Assembly: GCA_003339415.1 (NCBI GenBank)
Contig: PDHQ01000568.1
Span: forward strand, 1 to 15,560
Source: Ophiocordyceps camponoti-saundersi (nom. inval.)
Lineage: Eukaryota > Ascomycota > Sordariomycetes > Hypocreales > Ophiocordycipitaceae
Reading direction: 5' to 3'
DNA: 15,560 nt
Part shown: one piece after another, positions 1-10,917 of the stretch
Layout: each line of letters opens with the position of its first letter
Numbering within the stretch: position 1 is the first letter of the stretch
Notes under the pieces: model-generated
Told to the model about the DNA's origin: nothing
The model's input: the letters and a program-made list of their open reading frames with translations, nothing else
Database searches by the model: none
Position numbers and translations under genes: made by a program

Positions 1-128
1 TATTTTATATATTTTATATATTTTATATATTTTATATATTTTATATATTTTATATATTTTATATATTTTATATATTTTATATATTTTATATATTTTATAT
101 ATTTTATATATTTTATATATTTTATATA
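1..128. repeat. 9-bp AT tandem array (tattttata, about 14 copies)
   Basis: The window opens inside an uninterrupted array of the 9-mer tattttata, about 14 copies with no visible mismatch, ending where the pattern breaks into 'agttttac' near 129. It contains no G or C. The left end is cut by the window, so its full length is unknown. Perfect copies imply recent expansion or homogenisation relative to the mutated sequence next to it. Confidence 0.97.
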
Positions 129-722
129 AGTTTTACTTTAAATCTTTAATAAACTTAGTTAAATAATAAAAAAAGAAAGATACTTATAAATAAAGAGGTA
201 GAAAAGTCTTATAGCTATATATATTAAAATATTATAGCTAAGGACTTTAAGGTATTTTAGCGGGGGAAGAAGGATACTTTAAGTAAGCGTAATAGATACT
301 TAAGAGGCGTAACTTCTTAAGTAACTAGAGTTTTTAACTAATATAAAGGGGGATCTCTAGCTATAAGGAGAGGGGCTAAATAATAATTCTTTTATAAGGG
401 AGATAATAGGAAGTTATTTTCCTATATAAAGATAAGAAAAGAAAGAGAAAAAAAGGTAAGAACTATTTAATTAAATATTAAAAATTTTAAAATAAGTATT
501 TAAATTAAAAATTTAAGGTATAGAAATATAAACTTTAGAATAAAGTTATAATTCTATATAATAGAGTTTTTATTATAAGTCTTTTCTAAAACTTAATTTA
601 TAATATATAATTTATAAGATAGCTATAAAGATTAGTTTAAAAGCTAATTTTTACTTAATTTATTCCTTTAATAAGGAAACTAAACTACGCTATATACTTA
701 ATAGAATTATTTAATTAATATT

Positions 723-893
723 TTAATTATTTATAAGTTTATTTTTAAAGAGAGCTTTATCGTTTTCCTCTTTATTCTCTTTTTTATTATAAGTCTCTTT
801 GTCCCTAGCCCCTTCGCCCTTATTAAAGTTATTAATATTAGGCCCTTATTTTTTTCTTAGTTTTTCTAAAGCTATCTTCTTATCCCTATAGCG
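723..893 (-). pseudogene. Charged coding trace, C-terminal-like, unknown protein
   Basis: Read on the - strand from 893, about 56 codons carry one internal TAA before a terminal TAA at 725-723. The residues are strongly charged: a basic start (RYRDKKIALEKLRKK), then an acidic/Lys/Asn-rich tail (for example GEGARDKETYNKKENKEEN). Such tails occur at the ends of transposases and gag-like proteins, but there is no diagnostic motif. Upstream frames on the same strand are too decayed to connect with confidence. Function is not assigned. Confidence 0.35.
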
Positions 894-1437
894 CTTAAGT
901 ATAGTATAGTAATATAGTTCTTTTTTATAAAATTACTAGTAAGAATCCTAAGCGTAATAACTTAAAATTCCTTAAGGATTTAGTAATAATAAATAAAAAT
1001 CTTAAGGTATAAGCTTTTAAGTATTATTAATTTTATTTCTAGTTTAATTATAAGCTTTTAATAATTTTACTAGCTTCTTAGTTTAAAGTTATATTTATTT
1101 TCTAAAAAATTATACTAATTAGATTTTTAAATACTTAGTTTATTTACCTTAATAATATAAAAATTATTAATAGCTTTATTAATTAATTAGTTATATAAGT
1201 TCTTATAGCTATTTTAAGTTTAAATAGCCTAATCTTTTAATAAAAGTTTAAAGATAGGAGGAGCCTTAACTTTTAATTTAAACTATTTTAAGCTTATTTT
1301 ATACTTATTTAATAAGCTATTAATATATATATTAACTTTAAGGCTAATAAAACCTTAAGCTTAGTATTAAAATATAATAAGAGCTAGGTATTTATATTTA
1401 AACGCTTCTTTTTATTAAGTCCTAGGGATAATAATAT

Positions 1438-1505
1438 AGTAAAAAGGGCAGTTTTTCTAAACTTTAGCTAAGATATCCTTTTAGGCTGCTATCGCCCTTT
1501 TTACT
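1438..1505. repeat. 12-bp inverted repeat / hairpin
   Basis: agtaaaaagggc at 1438-1449 is the exact reverse complement of gccctttttact at 1494-1505, separated by a 44-nt loop. The left arm is followed by 'ag' (GCAG) and the loop contains GCTGCT, two of the rare surviving CA/TG sites in this part of the window. It may be terminal-repeat debris or a chance structure in low-complexity DNA. No flanking duplication was noticed. Confidence 0.6.
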
Positions 1506-1629
1506 CTTAGTATATATTTTAAGTTTATTAAATTAAAATAGTAAAAAATCTAAGCTTTTTAATTTTAAAAAAAGCTACCTTAGTAATACTTAAAGTTTAT
1601 ATTATTTCCTTTAAAATTAATTATATTTT

Positions 1630-2158
1630 TTAAAAAAAGGTAATTATTTAATTTTTACTTTAAATTAAACTTTAATATAATATAATTAAAATTTTTCCTA
1701 AATACTATATTAATAATCTTATTAATATTAAAAGGTATTATAATTATTATTAGGGATATAAATAGATATACTTTATCTTTAATCCTTTTATTTAAAATCT
1801 TAAATATAGCTTTTAATTTAAAGCTAGTTACTTATAGTTATTTTTACGCTTTAAAAATAAAACGCTTAATATTATTAGCGTAATAATCTTAGTCTAAGAT
1901 ATTATTAAAAGGTATAATTTTAGCGATTTTTTTACTAACTTAGAACGCGTCTAAGTATTTAATCTTATCTATAAAAAGCTTAATATATTTTTTAAACTAA
2001 ACTATACGCTTTATAAACTAAGGGAGTTATTTATAGTTAAAGGTTTAGGTAAGATTAAGAGTTATTATTAAAAAGAGAAGGTTAGGCGACTTAGGCCCTA
2101 TTATTACCTTATTATAGATTATATTTTTAGTAATTTCGAACTTATTATTCTTATTATT
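1630..2158 (-). pseudogene. Decayed coding trace, unknown product
   Basis: On the - strand, one frame from about 2158 to 1630 gives roughly 175 codons with scattered TAA/TAG only. The reading includes a Pro-containing start (GPKSPNLLF) and a Lys/Ile-rich helical stretch (KKYIKLFIDKIKYLDAF). A gag-like or hypothetical element protein is possible, but no zinc knuckle, catalytic motif or family pattern is visible. The opposite strand is also fairly open here, as is common in RIPed DNA, so even the strand is only a preference. Confidence 0.3.
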
Positions 2159-2749
2159 AAAAAATATTCCCTTAAGTTAAATATTTACTTTTTTATTAAG
2201 CTTAATATTTAAATTTAATAATTTTATCTTAATAATAATTTAAATTTAATAATATATAATATATAGAAATATCTTTAATTAAATAATTATAATAAAGGAA
2301 AAAGAAAGTATATATAAAAAAAGAGGAAAAACGCGTTACTTTATTTTATTATTATTCTCTACCTTAGTTATTAGGCTTATTACGGTATATTTTAGTTAGT
2401 ATTATAATATTATAAAAAAAAAGCGAGGAGGGCTTTTTCTTAATTAGGAAGGAATAATTATTAGCTAGCTATTAGCTTCGCCCTTATTTTTTTTTTCTTC
2501 CTTTATTTACTTAACTTAAATATATTAATAATAAAAACTTTAATTATAATAATACTTAAGTTAATTAAAAAAAAGTAAGCTAAAAGGGCTAGAAACTATC
2601 TCCTAAATACTTATAACTTTATTTCTTATAAAATAAATATAAAAAATATAAGTATTTTATTAACCTTAGCTTAATAAGGCTATATAGCGCTTAAAACTTT
2701 TCCTTATTTAGAATATATACGCGTAAATATTTTAATTAAATAATCCCTA

Positions 2750-3440
2750 ATATTAAAGCTAAATTCTTATATTTAAATTTATACTTATTTTAAAATTTTA
2801 TATAAAAAGGGTATTAATATTAAATATTTTAGCGTTCTAATCTATATTAAGATAGCTTTTTATAAAAAAGTTCTTAAGGATATTTTAGCTTTTATAAAGT
2901 AAAAGATAGCCGGGGCGCCTCTTTTTAAATATTTCCTTTATTAGTTCCTTAAAGTTAGGGAGAAAAAGTTTTAGAAAGAGATTATAAAAACGCCTTAAGT
3001 TACTTATATCTTAACTAAGATCGCGTATTTTAAAAGGTCTTTTTTTAACTATTTAATTAAAAGTAAATACCTTAAATATTTTAAAGCTTTACTTATCTTA
3101 ATTTTAAAATAATATAGCTTAAGGATAAATAGTTATTATTTATAGTTTTAAATTATAATTATTATTTATTATAAAAAATATATCTTAACTTCTTTTTATA
3201 AGTATATTATAATATTTAGCTAAGGGGGCTATAAGTATTTAAATTATATTTAGAATAAAATTAAAGCCGCTACTTATAATTAGCGTTAATATATTAAATA
3301 TTTTATTAAAGTAAAAGATAATAAAGCTTTATAAATAGCTAGTTATTTTATAAGCGGTAAGGATATTTCTTTAATTTTATAGCTTATAAAGATTATCTAA
3401 ACCCTTAAGTCGCTTCTTACTTAGTTAAGGATATACTTAA
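2750..3440 (+). pseudogene. Decayed coding trace, unknown product
   Basis: A + strand frame from about 2750 to 3440 reads as about 230 codons with stops restricted to TAA/TAG. It includes a locally GC-richer block around 2905-2925 (reading KIAGAPLFKYF) and a segment rich in Lys, Phe and Tyr. I recognise no family. It lies outside the - strand Gypsy coding region, so it is not simply the antisense of that pol, but it may be the antisense of another relic. Confidence 0.28.
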
Positions 3441-3959
3441 CTTATTTCTAAATAATGGTTTAAAGCTTAAGAAGGGTAATAAGTAGCTTAATATTAAAAA
3501 GCGGGCTTAAAAAATTCTAAAACTTAAGTAAAGTAATTAATTATAAGTATAAGGATTCGGTAAAGGAGCTAAAATAAAAAAAGTTATTATACTTTTATTT
3601 AAATATACTAACTATATTAAAATACCTTCCCTTTCCTCCCTATAATTATTAAGTAAAAGAGGTAAGGGTTTTAAAGCTTATATAATAATTATAAAATAGC
3701 TTTAATATAAAAAGCTTTCTATACCTTAATAATTTAAGAGAGCTAAACTTTAAATATAATTTTTAGCTTAGTTTAAGTATTAAGAAGACTATCTCTAATA
3801 ACTAGTTTATTATTCTAGTTATTAGAAAATATATAGTTTCTTAAAACTATTTAACTATAAGCTTTAATATTTAAATTTTAAACCTTATATATTTTAATAT
3901 TAACTTCCTCCTTAGCTATAAAAAAGGTCGCTATAATAAAAGTAAATCTTTTCCCTTAT

Positions 3960-4363
3960 AGAAGCGAGTTATTAAAGTTAGAAGACTATTATTTATCTTC
4001 CGCTTAATAAAACTTTTTAAGATAATTTTTAAAAACTATTTTTTAAGGTTAATCTTATTTAATATTTTTAAATAGTAATTTCTAATAACTTTAGCTTTTA
4101 ATATTACCTTATAAGGTTTATTTTACTTTATTTATAACTTAATAATTTTTCTAAGGTTAGCAGCTTATTATATATTATAATAAAAAATAAGGTCTCTTTC
4201 TCTAAAGTTTTTAAAGCAAAGTTTATATTTATTATTATTATTTATTTTTTAAGTAAGCTATTATTAATAAGTTATAACTTAAGATTTAGCTTTTTCTATA
4301 TCCTTTTTCTTCCTCCCTAATACTTTTATATATACTATTAATAAATTAAATAATTTCTATATC
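3960..4363 (-). pseudogene. Integrase C-terminal fragment of the - strand Gypsy element
   Basis: This is the downstream piece of the - strand pol, separated from its upstream part (11285 onward) by the nested element. Read from 4363 leftward it gives a basic stretch with GGRKRI, then a reading similar to the GDLVLVYN-type segment that follows integrase cores in fungal Gypsy elements. It ends with a degenerate LKNSF...KVLLSGR stretch around 4050-3985. One frame change is needed relative to the RNase H frame. The assignment rests on position directly after the integrase core and on weak family resemblance, so it is good for location and moderate for the exact ends. Confidence 0.6.
4359..4363. 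repeat. Left target-site duplication (ATATC)
   Basis: These five bases immediately precede the 5' LTR and are identical to 11280-11284 after the 3' LTR. Five base pairs is the usual duplication made by Ty3/Gypsy integrases, and it fits the LTR ends chosen independently from their inverted termini. Confidence 0.9.
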
Positions 4364-4613
4364 TATAAGGGATTTAAGCTACGCCCGAATAGCTAAGTTA
4401 TATAGGGGGTGCTTAGTTAAGTCCGCACGTATAACGGGCGCGGGGTATATATAAGTATATATAATTAGTTAGCGCCGCGCGTAGGATAGGCGCGGGCTAT
4501 ATACGGACTATAACCTTAAGTATATATACTATATATACCTTAGAACCTCTTAAGTTATTTTATATTAATAAAGTTAGCTTTTTATAAATATTAAGAAGTA
4601 TAAGACTTTTATA
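4364..4613 (+). repeat. 5' LTR of the + strand chromovirus
   Basis: 250 bp, aligned without gaps to 11030-11279. It begins TATAAGGG and ends CTTTTATA, a degraded form of inverted TG...CA termini. It keeps islands of CpG-rich sequence (around 4425-4445 and 4469-4497) and several tatata runs. Compared with the 3' LTR it carries more RIP-type changes at some sites (for example the hairpin arm near 4373-4377) and fewer at others. By hand alignment there are about 24 differences, all transitions. Confidence 0.96.
4521..4562 (+). promoter_or_regulatory. Candidate LTR core promoter and start of R
   Basis: The tatata-rich tract at 4521-4538 lies 14-31 bp upstream of 4552, where the 11 bases complementary to the putative primer-binding site begin. 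In self-priming elements of the Tf1/sushi type, that complementary segment is the 5' end of the transcript. The spacing therefore fits a TATA box with transcription start near 4552. This is inference from position; tatata runs are common throughout this sequence. Confidence 0.4.
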
Positions 4614-4614
4614 G

Positions 4615-4625
4615 TAAAATAACTT
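4615..4625 (+). other. Candidate self-priming primer-binding site
   Basis: Starting one base after the 5' LTR, taaaataactt is the exact reverse complement of aagttatttta at 4552-4562 inside the same LTR. The matching segment in the 3' LTR (11218-11228) differs by one C/T. Tf1/sushi-type chromoviruses prime reverse transcription with the first 11 nt of their own RNA instead of a tRNA, and the length and position match that scheme. The sequence is AT-rich, so chance complementarity is a real alternative. Confidence 0.5.
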
Positions 4626-4639
4626 TAATTATAAATAAC

Positions 4640-5640
4640 CTTAATATTTAATAAGCTATTATCGCTTAGCTTTTAAAGTAGTAAGCTACTATCGCAGAGC
4701 TTTAAAGCCTTATATACTAATAGTACTAATTTATATAGCTCCTTAAATAATAATAGTTATAACCTTATTATAAGCTGCTACCTTTTAAATCGCTATTTAA
4801 TAGTAATAAGAACCTTTTTCTAATATAGCGCTCCCTTATATCTTATAAGTTATAAGCGGACTAAGCTTTTATTAGTATTATTTATAACTAATAAGTATTT
4901 TTATATTAATATTTATTTTTTATAGTTTAGGTTAAGGTAGCCTTATCTTTTAAGTAAGGTACTAAGTATAAATATAACCTTAATTATTTCTTAAGTTACC
5001 TTAATATTATATTTACTAACTTATATTAGCGCTAGATAGCTATAATAAAGCTTAAATATTTTATATAAGGCGCTTTTAAGTCTTTTTCTAATTTCCTTAT
5101 TTATTTTAAAGCTAAGCTTACTTTAGTAAATAATACTAAATAAGCTAATAAGATTAAAGTTATATACTTTTATTATACCTTTATATTAGCCCTTTACTAA
5201 TATTATATAAAATATAATATTCCCTTAACTAAGTATATTATTATTATTACTAAAATCTATATTATTATTATAAATATTAAGTTTTTCTATTTTAAAAATA
5301 AAAGCTAGACGCTTTTATTTTCTACTCCTAAGCTATCTTAAAATACCCTAATAATTAATATATACTAAACTAATACCTAGCCGCGCTTTAGTAAATATAA
5401 TAGCCCCCCCTCTTAAAGCTAAAATAGCTACGGCGGTAAGATTTATTATTAGGCGACTAAGGCTAATAGTAATAAGATTATAAAATAGCGCGCTAAGGGC
5501 CGCTACCTCCGTTACGGCGGTATTAGCTATTTCTCGCGTAAGTATAAGCTTAATCCTCCCTTACCGGCCTTTTTAGTCCGCTTTATAAATATTATAAAGG
5601 AGGAGGAGAACCCCGCCTTAGACTAAGAAAATAAATCCCC
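4640..5640 (+). pseudogene. gag remnant of the chromovirus
   Basis: Gag forms the virus-like particle and packages element RNA. A + strand frame from about 4925 to 5630 stays protein-like with TAA/TAG stops only, and the preceding 280 bp probably hold the decayed N-terminus. The C-terminal part is the best evidence: a Gly/Arg/Asn-rich stretch, then a degenerate CCHC zinc knuckle at 5504-5545, then LNPPLPAF and an acidic tail. No ATG survives because TpG has been removed, so the start cannot be placed. It is followed by a protease-like segment at about 5770. Confidence 0.8.
5504..5545 (+). other. Degenerate CCHC zinc knuckle of gag
   Basis: The reading YLRYGGISYFSRKY has the exact C-x2-C-x4-H-x4-C spacing of retroviral/retrotransposon nucleocapsid knuckles. 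Each Cys position reads Tyr (TAC or TAT in place of TGC or TGT) and the His position also reads Tyr (TAT in place of CAT). All four are the expected product of TpG/CpA to TpA mutation. The motif can no longer bind zinc. Confidence 0.85.
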
Positions 5641-5780
5641 CCTATATTAAGTCTCTTATAAGGGGAGAACTCTTACGGTAATATTATTTATAAAATATTA
5701 AATAACTATTTTATAAATATTAGTTAGAATATAAATTTACCTTTTTTTTTCTTTTTATATTTATAAATTTTACTTTTTTT

Positions 5781-5860
5781 ATTATTATATAAGTAGATAG
5801 TAGCTATAATTATTACGCTATTATAAGCGAATTTTTTATATAACGCTATTAGCTTAAGTA
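5781..5860 (+). other. Protease active-site region
   Basis: The frame through 5793 reads VDSSYNYYAIISEFF, matching the VDSG-type catalytic motif of retrotransposon aspartic proteases. The catalytic Asp codon is intact at 5796-5798 but the Gly position reads Ser (AGC at 5802-5804). It sits between gag and reverse transcriptase, as expected. Confidence 0.7.
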
Positions 5861-6339
5861 AATTCCCCTCTCTTACTTATAAGTAATTTATATTATTATA
5901 TAAATATATTACTAATAATATATACGCTTTAAGCTATATTTATTTATCCGCTACCTTATTTACTTTATAGCTAATATTAATAGTTAATAATTACCTATAA
6001 TAATATATATAATTTTAAGCTTTATTTAAAACCTAATCCTTAGCTTATTTTAAATAATATATAATAATATTTTACTATATACTAATAAATAGGAAATTAT
6101 AATATACTTTATTAGCAAATTAGTTATTTTATATTTTAAATCTTAGTAAGTTATTTACCTTATTATAGCTATTCTTAGCTTTATTTTTATAGCTCTTATT
6201 CGCTATAAATCTTAATAGTATACTAATTATTAGTTCCTTATTACTAGCTTATAAGATATTTTTTATATTTTACGTATTATAACCTTTACCTTAACTATAA
6301 GCCCCTTTTTATTTTTTAAAATATTAGATTTTACTAACT

Positions 6340-7085
6340 TATTTAATAAGGAGAAAGCTAATATCTTACCCCCTTATTATAGTAATTATAACTACTATAT
6401 CTAACTTTACTAGGAACTTAAGAATCCCTTACCCCTTTTATTTTAAAGCTTACTTTATAATATACCTTATAAGTATCTTTTTAAAGTTTAGAAATAGATT
6501 ACTAACTTAATAAATAAAAGATAAATCTACGCTAGCTTATTATCCGCGGCCGCCCTTATCTTACTTATAAAAAAGCTAAGAGGTAAGTAGCGCTTTTATA
6601 TTAATTATCGCGCCTTAAATAAGGTAATAAAGTAAGATTATTATCTCCTCTTACTTATTAAGAAAATACTTTATAGCTTTTTAGGTACTTATTAGTTTAC
6701 GAAACTTAATATTTATATTACCTTTTATAAGCTTCGTATTATAAAGGGTAAAGAATATCTTATAGTTTTCTATATTTAGTTTAATTTATTTAAATACTTT
6801 ATTTACCTTTTTAGCCTTATAAGAGCGCTTACTATATTCTAATATTATATTAATATTACCTTTAGTAACTTTTTAAGGGATTTTACTATAATATATTTAA
6901 ACGATATTTTTATTTATTTAAGAGGTTTTTATTTTAATTATTAGTATAAGGTACGCGTTATATTCTTATATTTTTATTAAGCTAGGCTTTTTTTTAATTT
7001 TAATAAGTATAACTTTACTATTTATAAGGTTAAGTATTTAAAGTTTATTATCTATATTAGTAAAAAAATATAGCTAGACCTTGCT
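6340..7085 (+). other. Reverse transcriptase domain
   Basis: One + frame gives the full series of Ty3/Gypsy RT blocks. It begins with a LPPYYSNYNYYIQL-like start, then QRFYINYRALN near 6600, then QFTKLNIY, and then the catalytic motif IIYLNDIFIYL around 6888-6920. The second residue pair of YLDD reads N-D (AAC at 6900-6902), so one catalytic Asp is lost by G to A. Downstream come YKVRVIF and KYNFTIYKVKYLKFIIY, the usual blocks linking to RNase H. Confidence 0.93.
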
Positions 7086-7289
7086 AAAAGTTTTATAATT
7101 TTAGAATAGGAGGCGCTAACTTATATTTAAGGCGTACGTAGTTTTCTTAAGTTTATTAATTTTTATTATAATTTTATATTTTACTTTTTTAACCTTATAG
7201 CCCCCTTAGTTAAGCTTACGAAACGTAGCGCGCTTTTCTACTAGACCGATAAGTACTAGCTTACTTTCGATATACTTAAGTCCACGTTT

Positions 7290-7690
7290 ATCTTTTCCCT
7301 TATCTTTACCTAGTAAGATTTAGATTATAATATTATTATTAAAGCTAACTATTTTAGTAAGGCTATTAGTAGGTACTTTTCCTAGTTTAGCTTAGACTAT
7401 ATCCTCTAGCTTATTATATATTATTTTAAGAAATTTTTACTTATAAAATAAAATTATATAATTTATAATAAAAAACTTCTTATTATTATTTCTTACTTTA
7501 AAATATAGTTTACTAAGTTATATAAAATTACGCAGCTATTTTTTATTTTTATAAATTATAAGGCCTTAAAGTATTTTATTACGCTTAAGGCTATAATAGA
7601 ATATTAAGCGCGTTAGGCTAGGATATTTGCCCTTTTTAACTTCTGCTTCTAATACTATCTTAGCGCGTAAGCGTTATAGCTTAATATACT
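7290..7690 (+). other. RNase H domain
   Basis: After the VRSFLKFINFYYNF-like connection (about 7135-7175) the frame reads NYIIYNKKLLIIISYFK, matching the NY.IYDKELLAII block of Gypsy RNase H with the conserved acidic residues replaced by Asn and Lys. It continues to NYKALKYF (TDHKNLxYF block) and YQARQARIF-like residues, with the Gln codon now TAA. Order and spacing after RT are normal. Confidence 0.88.
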
Positions 7691-8049
7691 CTCCTAGTAA
7701 GAATAAGATCGCCGCGGGATAAAAGAGCGCTTTAGTTAGATTATATAGCTTATATTTATTTACTTTTTTAGGTTATAGCTAGTTTAATCTAGCCTAGCCC
7801 TATCTTAGTTTTTTATAGCTATACTTTTTATTTAGGACGCCCCGGCCCCTTTTTATAATAAAACCTTATAGGACCTTTAGTTAGAGGCTCTCTATACTAA
7901 TTCCCTTTATTATATACGCTATTAAGTAGTTTAGTTAGGCGCTTAAAAGTTTCTATTAGACGCGGGTACTTATAAGTAAGTTATAAACTATTCTATCTTT
8001 ACTTATAAATAGCTATAATTCTAAAGCTATCTTTAAGTTCCTAAGTAAG

Positions 8050-8640
8050 AACTTTTAATTACTATACTTATCTAATAAACTTATAATTCCCTTATAGTAA
8101 GATACCTTAATAAGAATATTACTTTTATATTTCTTTAATATAAGTTTTATTAAAATAGTATATTTACGAATATAGTATATTTTATTTATAACTATTACTA
8201 TTACGAAAACTACCTTAATTATTAGCGCTATTAAAAGTTACTCTAGCTATTACTTTCTCTTAAACGGTTTTAGATAACCTTTTTCGTAAACTTTATAACT
8301 AAGCTACCCGCTACTTTAAAATCCTAGCCTTATTTCCTAATAGTTATTATAAATCGCTTATTAAAATATATTTAGCTTAAAGTTATAATATTTATAGATA
8401 CTAAGTAATATACTAAGCGCTTAATTTAATATTAGTAGCGGTTTTATAGCTTTTTTTATAAGTTAATTTCTAATCGCAGTTTTAATTAAATAAGCTACTT
8501 TTAATTTATTTTTTACTATTTTACCGGGGTTAATAAGCTACTTTTTATAGCGTATTACCCTTAAACTAATAAAGGTATAAAATATATAAACTAAGAGGTA
8601 TAAGCTATTCTTTATTATATAATCTCTTTCTTATAGTTTA
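8050..8640 (+). other. Integrase zinc domain and DDE core
   Basis: The zinc-binding region is only weakly readable (8050-8280). The core is clear. FVNFITKLPAT at 8284 onward carries the first catalytic position (Asn, AAC 8290-8292). LISNRSFN near 8463-8486 carries the second (Asn, AAT 8472-8474). The AYYP.TNKGIKYIN block (8550-8591) carries the third (Lys, AAA 8580-8582). The expected DDE residues are therefore all changed by G to A. Downstream LTLNNRD matches the LALNNRD block typical of ascomycete Gypsy integrases. Confidence 0.9.
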
Positions 8641-9188
8641 ACTAGCTACGCTACTTACTTACTTATTAGCTTACCTTAAATAATCGGGACTTATTTATAA
8701 TAAATATTAGTTTTAATTACTTATTTTATAGCTTTAATATTACCTTTCTTAACTAGCTAGTAGAGGCGGCCGCCCCTATCTTTTTCCTAAAAAGCTAAGC
8801 TATAGCGTTTACTTATTTTCTTTATAATAACGTTAAACTAATATAAGCCTCTATCGCCTAAGCTTAATAGCGGTAATAAGATTCCTTAAATAAGACTAGC
8901 TAACTTATAAAATAATTTTAAATTAGTAATTTTATATAGCTTAACTTTACTTATATATAATTTAACTATCTATCTTAAAAGCTTAATTATTTTAAAAGTA
9001 AATATAAGGTAATAACTATATTAACGCTACTTATTATTATTTTTAATATATTATCTAATATTTACCTTACTTTTTATATTAACCTTATTAAGTATATTAT
9101 TAGTAACTTTTTATTATTTTAGTTATTTACTAACTCCTAGCTAAATCCCCTCCTTTATCTTTCTTATAATAACTTATTTTTTAATAAA

Positions 9189-9352
9189 TATAAAGTTAAG
9201 GAAATCCTTATTATAAAAAACGCTAAGGGTTAGCGCTTATAAAATAGAACGCCTTATTAACTTATTTTTATAAAATAAAAAGGTTATATTATTTTAACTT
9301 AAAAGCTACTTAATAGCTTTAAATATTATATAGTATTAGATTATTTTAAGTT
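9189..9352 (+). other. Chromodomain
   Basis: The frame from 9189 reads YKVKEILIIKN, then NRTPY, then FIK-stop-KGY (9267-9287), then a T-stop-K-L segment, and ends LDYFKF. This matches the chromodomain core VKWKGY...TWEP, with both Trp codons now TAA. Chromodomains at the integrase C-terminus target chromoviruses to heterochromatin, which agrees with the nesting in another repeat. The former aromatic cage residues are mostly gone. Confidence 0.85.
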
Positions 9353-9735
9353 TATATAAGAGGATATATATTTTTATAATAGCTTAAGGCTAATTTAACT
9401 ATATATTTATTTAAGCGTCTCTTATAGCTAATTATCTTTTTTAAGTAAATTTCCTTTTTTATTATATAAATATAATATTACCCCTTTATTCCTTATTCCT
9501 CTTTATTTTTTATTTACTTACTTCTCCTTTTTCTTTATATTAGCTTTACGCTAATATTTACTTTCTCCGCCTTTTTTCTATAATCTTTTATTATAGTTAA
9601 GTAACTTAGAAAATTATTATAATATTAGCTATAGCTTAGCGCTAATATTAACCTATAATAAATATATCCCTAAGTAAAGGAGGGCGTGCCTTAAAGCTAG
9701 GAAAATATTTAATATAATACTAATAATAGGAGTCT

Positions 9736-9825
9736 TACCTATCCCGCTCCTAGGCCGCGCGCACTATACGCGGGCGCTAGCGTAAACTTACTTTATTAGT
9801 ATATAATAAGGGGGGAGGATAGGTA
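9736..9825. repeat. Inverted repeat around a GC-rich pocket
   Basis: tacctatcc at 9736-9744 is the exact reverse complement of ggataggta at 9817-9825. Between them lies one of the most GC-rich stretches of the window (ccgcgcgcac...gcgggcgctagcg, about 9753-9782), rich in CpG. A structured RNA element or a small insertion remnant are both possible. No function can be stated. Confidence 0.5.
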
Positions 9826-10917
9826 CCGCGTATAAGCGCTAAGTAACTAAAAGCTAAGTAATATATATAAGTTAGTAAAGGTAATATATAATAAAGTAAT
9901 AAGCGGGCTTAATATATTATATAAACTAGTTAATATTATAACTATTTAATAAAAAATATTATTCTTTTTTTTATTTTCTTACTTTTACGCGTTAATATTT
10001 ACTTAGCGGTTTATAATTTAAGTAGCTTATTTATCTTATTATTATTTAAGAATTTATTATTATTATTTCTTTTACTATTAAAAAAATATTTTATATTATA
10101 AGGCGAAAAAGTTAAGGCTAGTAATAAGGGCGCCTTATTACTATTATTATTACTATTAATATTATATTATTACTAAAAATATATTATAAGTTAAGGTATA
10201 TAAAATAAGTATAGTAATTATATTATTAGCGGTAAGAATAAGCGCGGAGAATTATTATTACTTAAGCGTAAAAAGGGCGTAAAAGTTAGTTACTAGGCGC
10301 GGTATAATATAAGTAATAGCTAGTATAGTTTATAAATAGTTAATATAAGTAAGAAACTCTAATATAAGCTAAGCGCGCTAGCTAGGTATTTTTTCGGTAT
10401 AAGAGTAAGTAAGTAAAGTAATAGCTTATCTTTCCCTAACTATTATCTATAAGTTATAAATAGCCTACTATAAGCGTGCGTTTATAATAAAAAGGTATTT
10501 TTCTTAAAGGTACTATTTTCGCCGCTACTTATATACCTTATAAGCTATCTTATAACCGCGTTAGTAGTTAATATTATAGCTATTATAAAGGTTTTAGATA
10601 TAAGGAGTATATAAATATTTTACTTTTTATAATATAGCGATATTTTTATTATTTAAATCCTCTTTTATAATATAGCTGCTTATTATATAAAGTAGTAATT
10701 ATAGCTAATTAGATAATATATTAATATAGTAATATAATAACTTAATAAATATAAAAAGCTTAAAAAATAATAATAATAAAAAAAAGAATAAATAGCTATA
10801 AAAAGCTTAAATAATAATAATAATAATAAAAATTTATAAGAATACGGTAATAAAGTAATAAAATATAAGGCTTAAAGAAATATTTACTTAGTAAGAGAAA
10901 ATAATATAACTAGCCTA

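Larger units (their letters stand above)
129..3950. other. Unassigned RIP-decayed sequence
   Basis: Nearly 4 kb without a recognisable gene. It is AT-rich with almost no CA or TG dinucleotides, so it was a repeat target of RIP. Three segments keep a frame in which stops are only TAA/TAG and the remaining residues look protein-like (723-893 and 1630-2158 on the - strand, 2750-3440 on the + strand). They change strand and frame, suggesting more than one decayed element. No reverse transcriptase, DDE transposase or helicase motif could be recognised. The part nearest 3950 could include the 3' untranslated region and LTR of the - strand Gypsy element, but I found no matching second LTR. Confidence 0.6.
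5740..9440 (+). pseudogene. pol remnant of the chromovirus (PR-RT-RNase H-IN-chromodomain)
   Basis: This polyprotein would have matured Gag-Pol, copied element RNA into DNA and integrated it. Domains in order: aspartic protease near 5780-5860, reverse transcriptase about 6340-7085, RNase H about 7290-7690, integrase zinc domain about 8050-8280, integrase core about 8280-8640, integrase C-terminal region to about 9000, and chromodomain 9189-9352. Stops are TAA/TAG at former Gln, Arg or Trp codons. Several frame changes are needed to follow the domains. Catalytic residues are lost in RT and integrase. The size and order are normal for a fungal chromovirus, so nothing large is missing. Confidence 0.92.
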
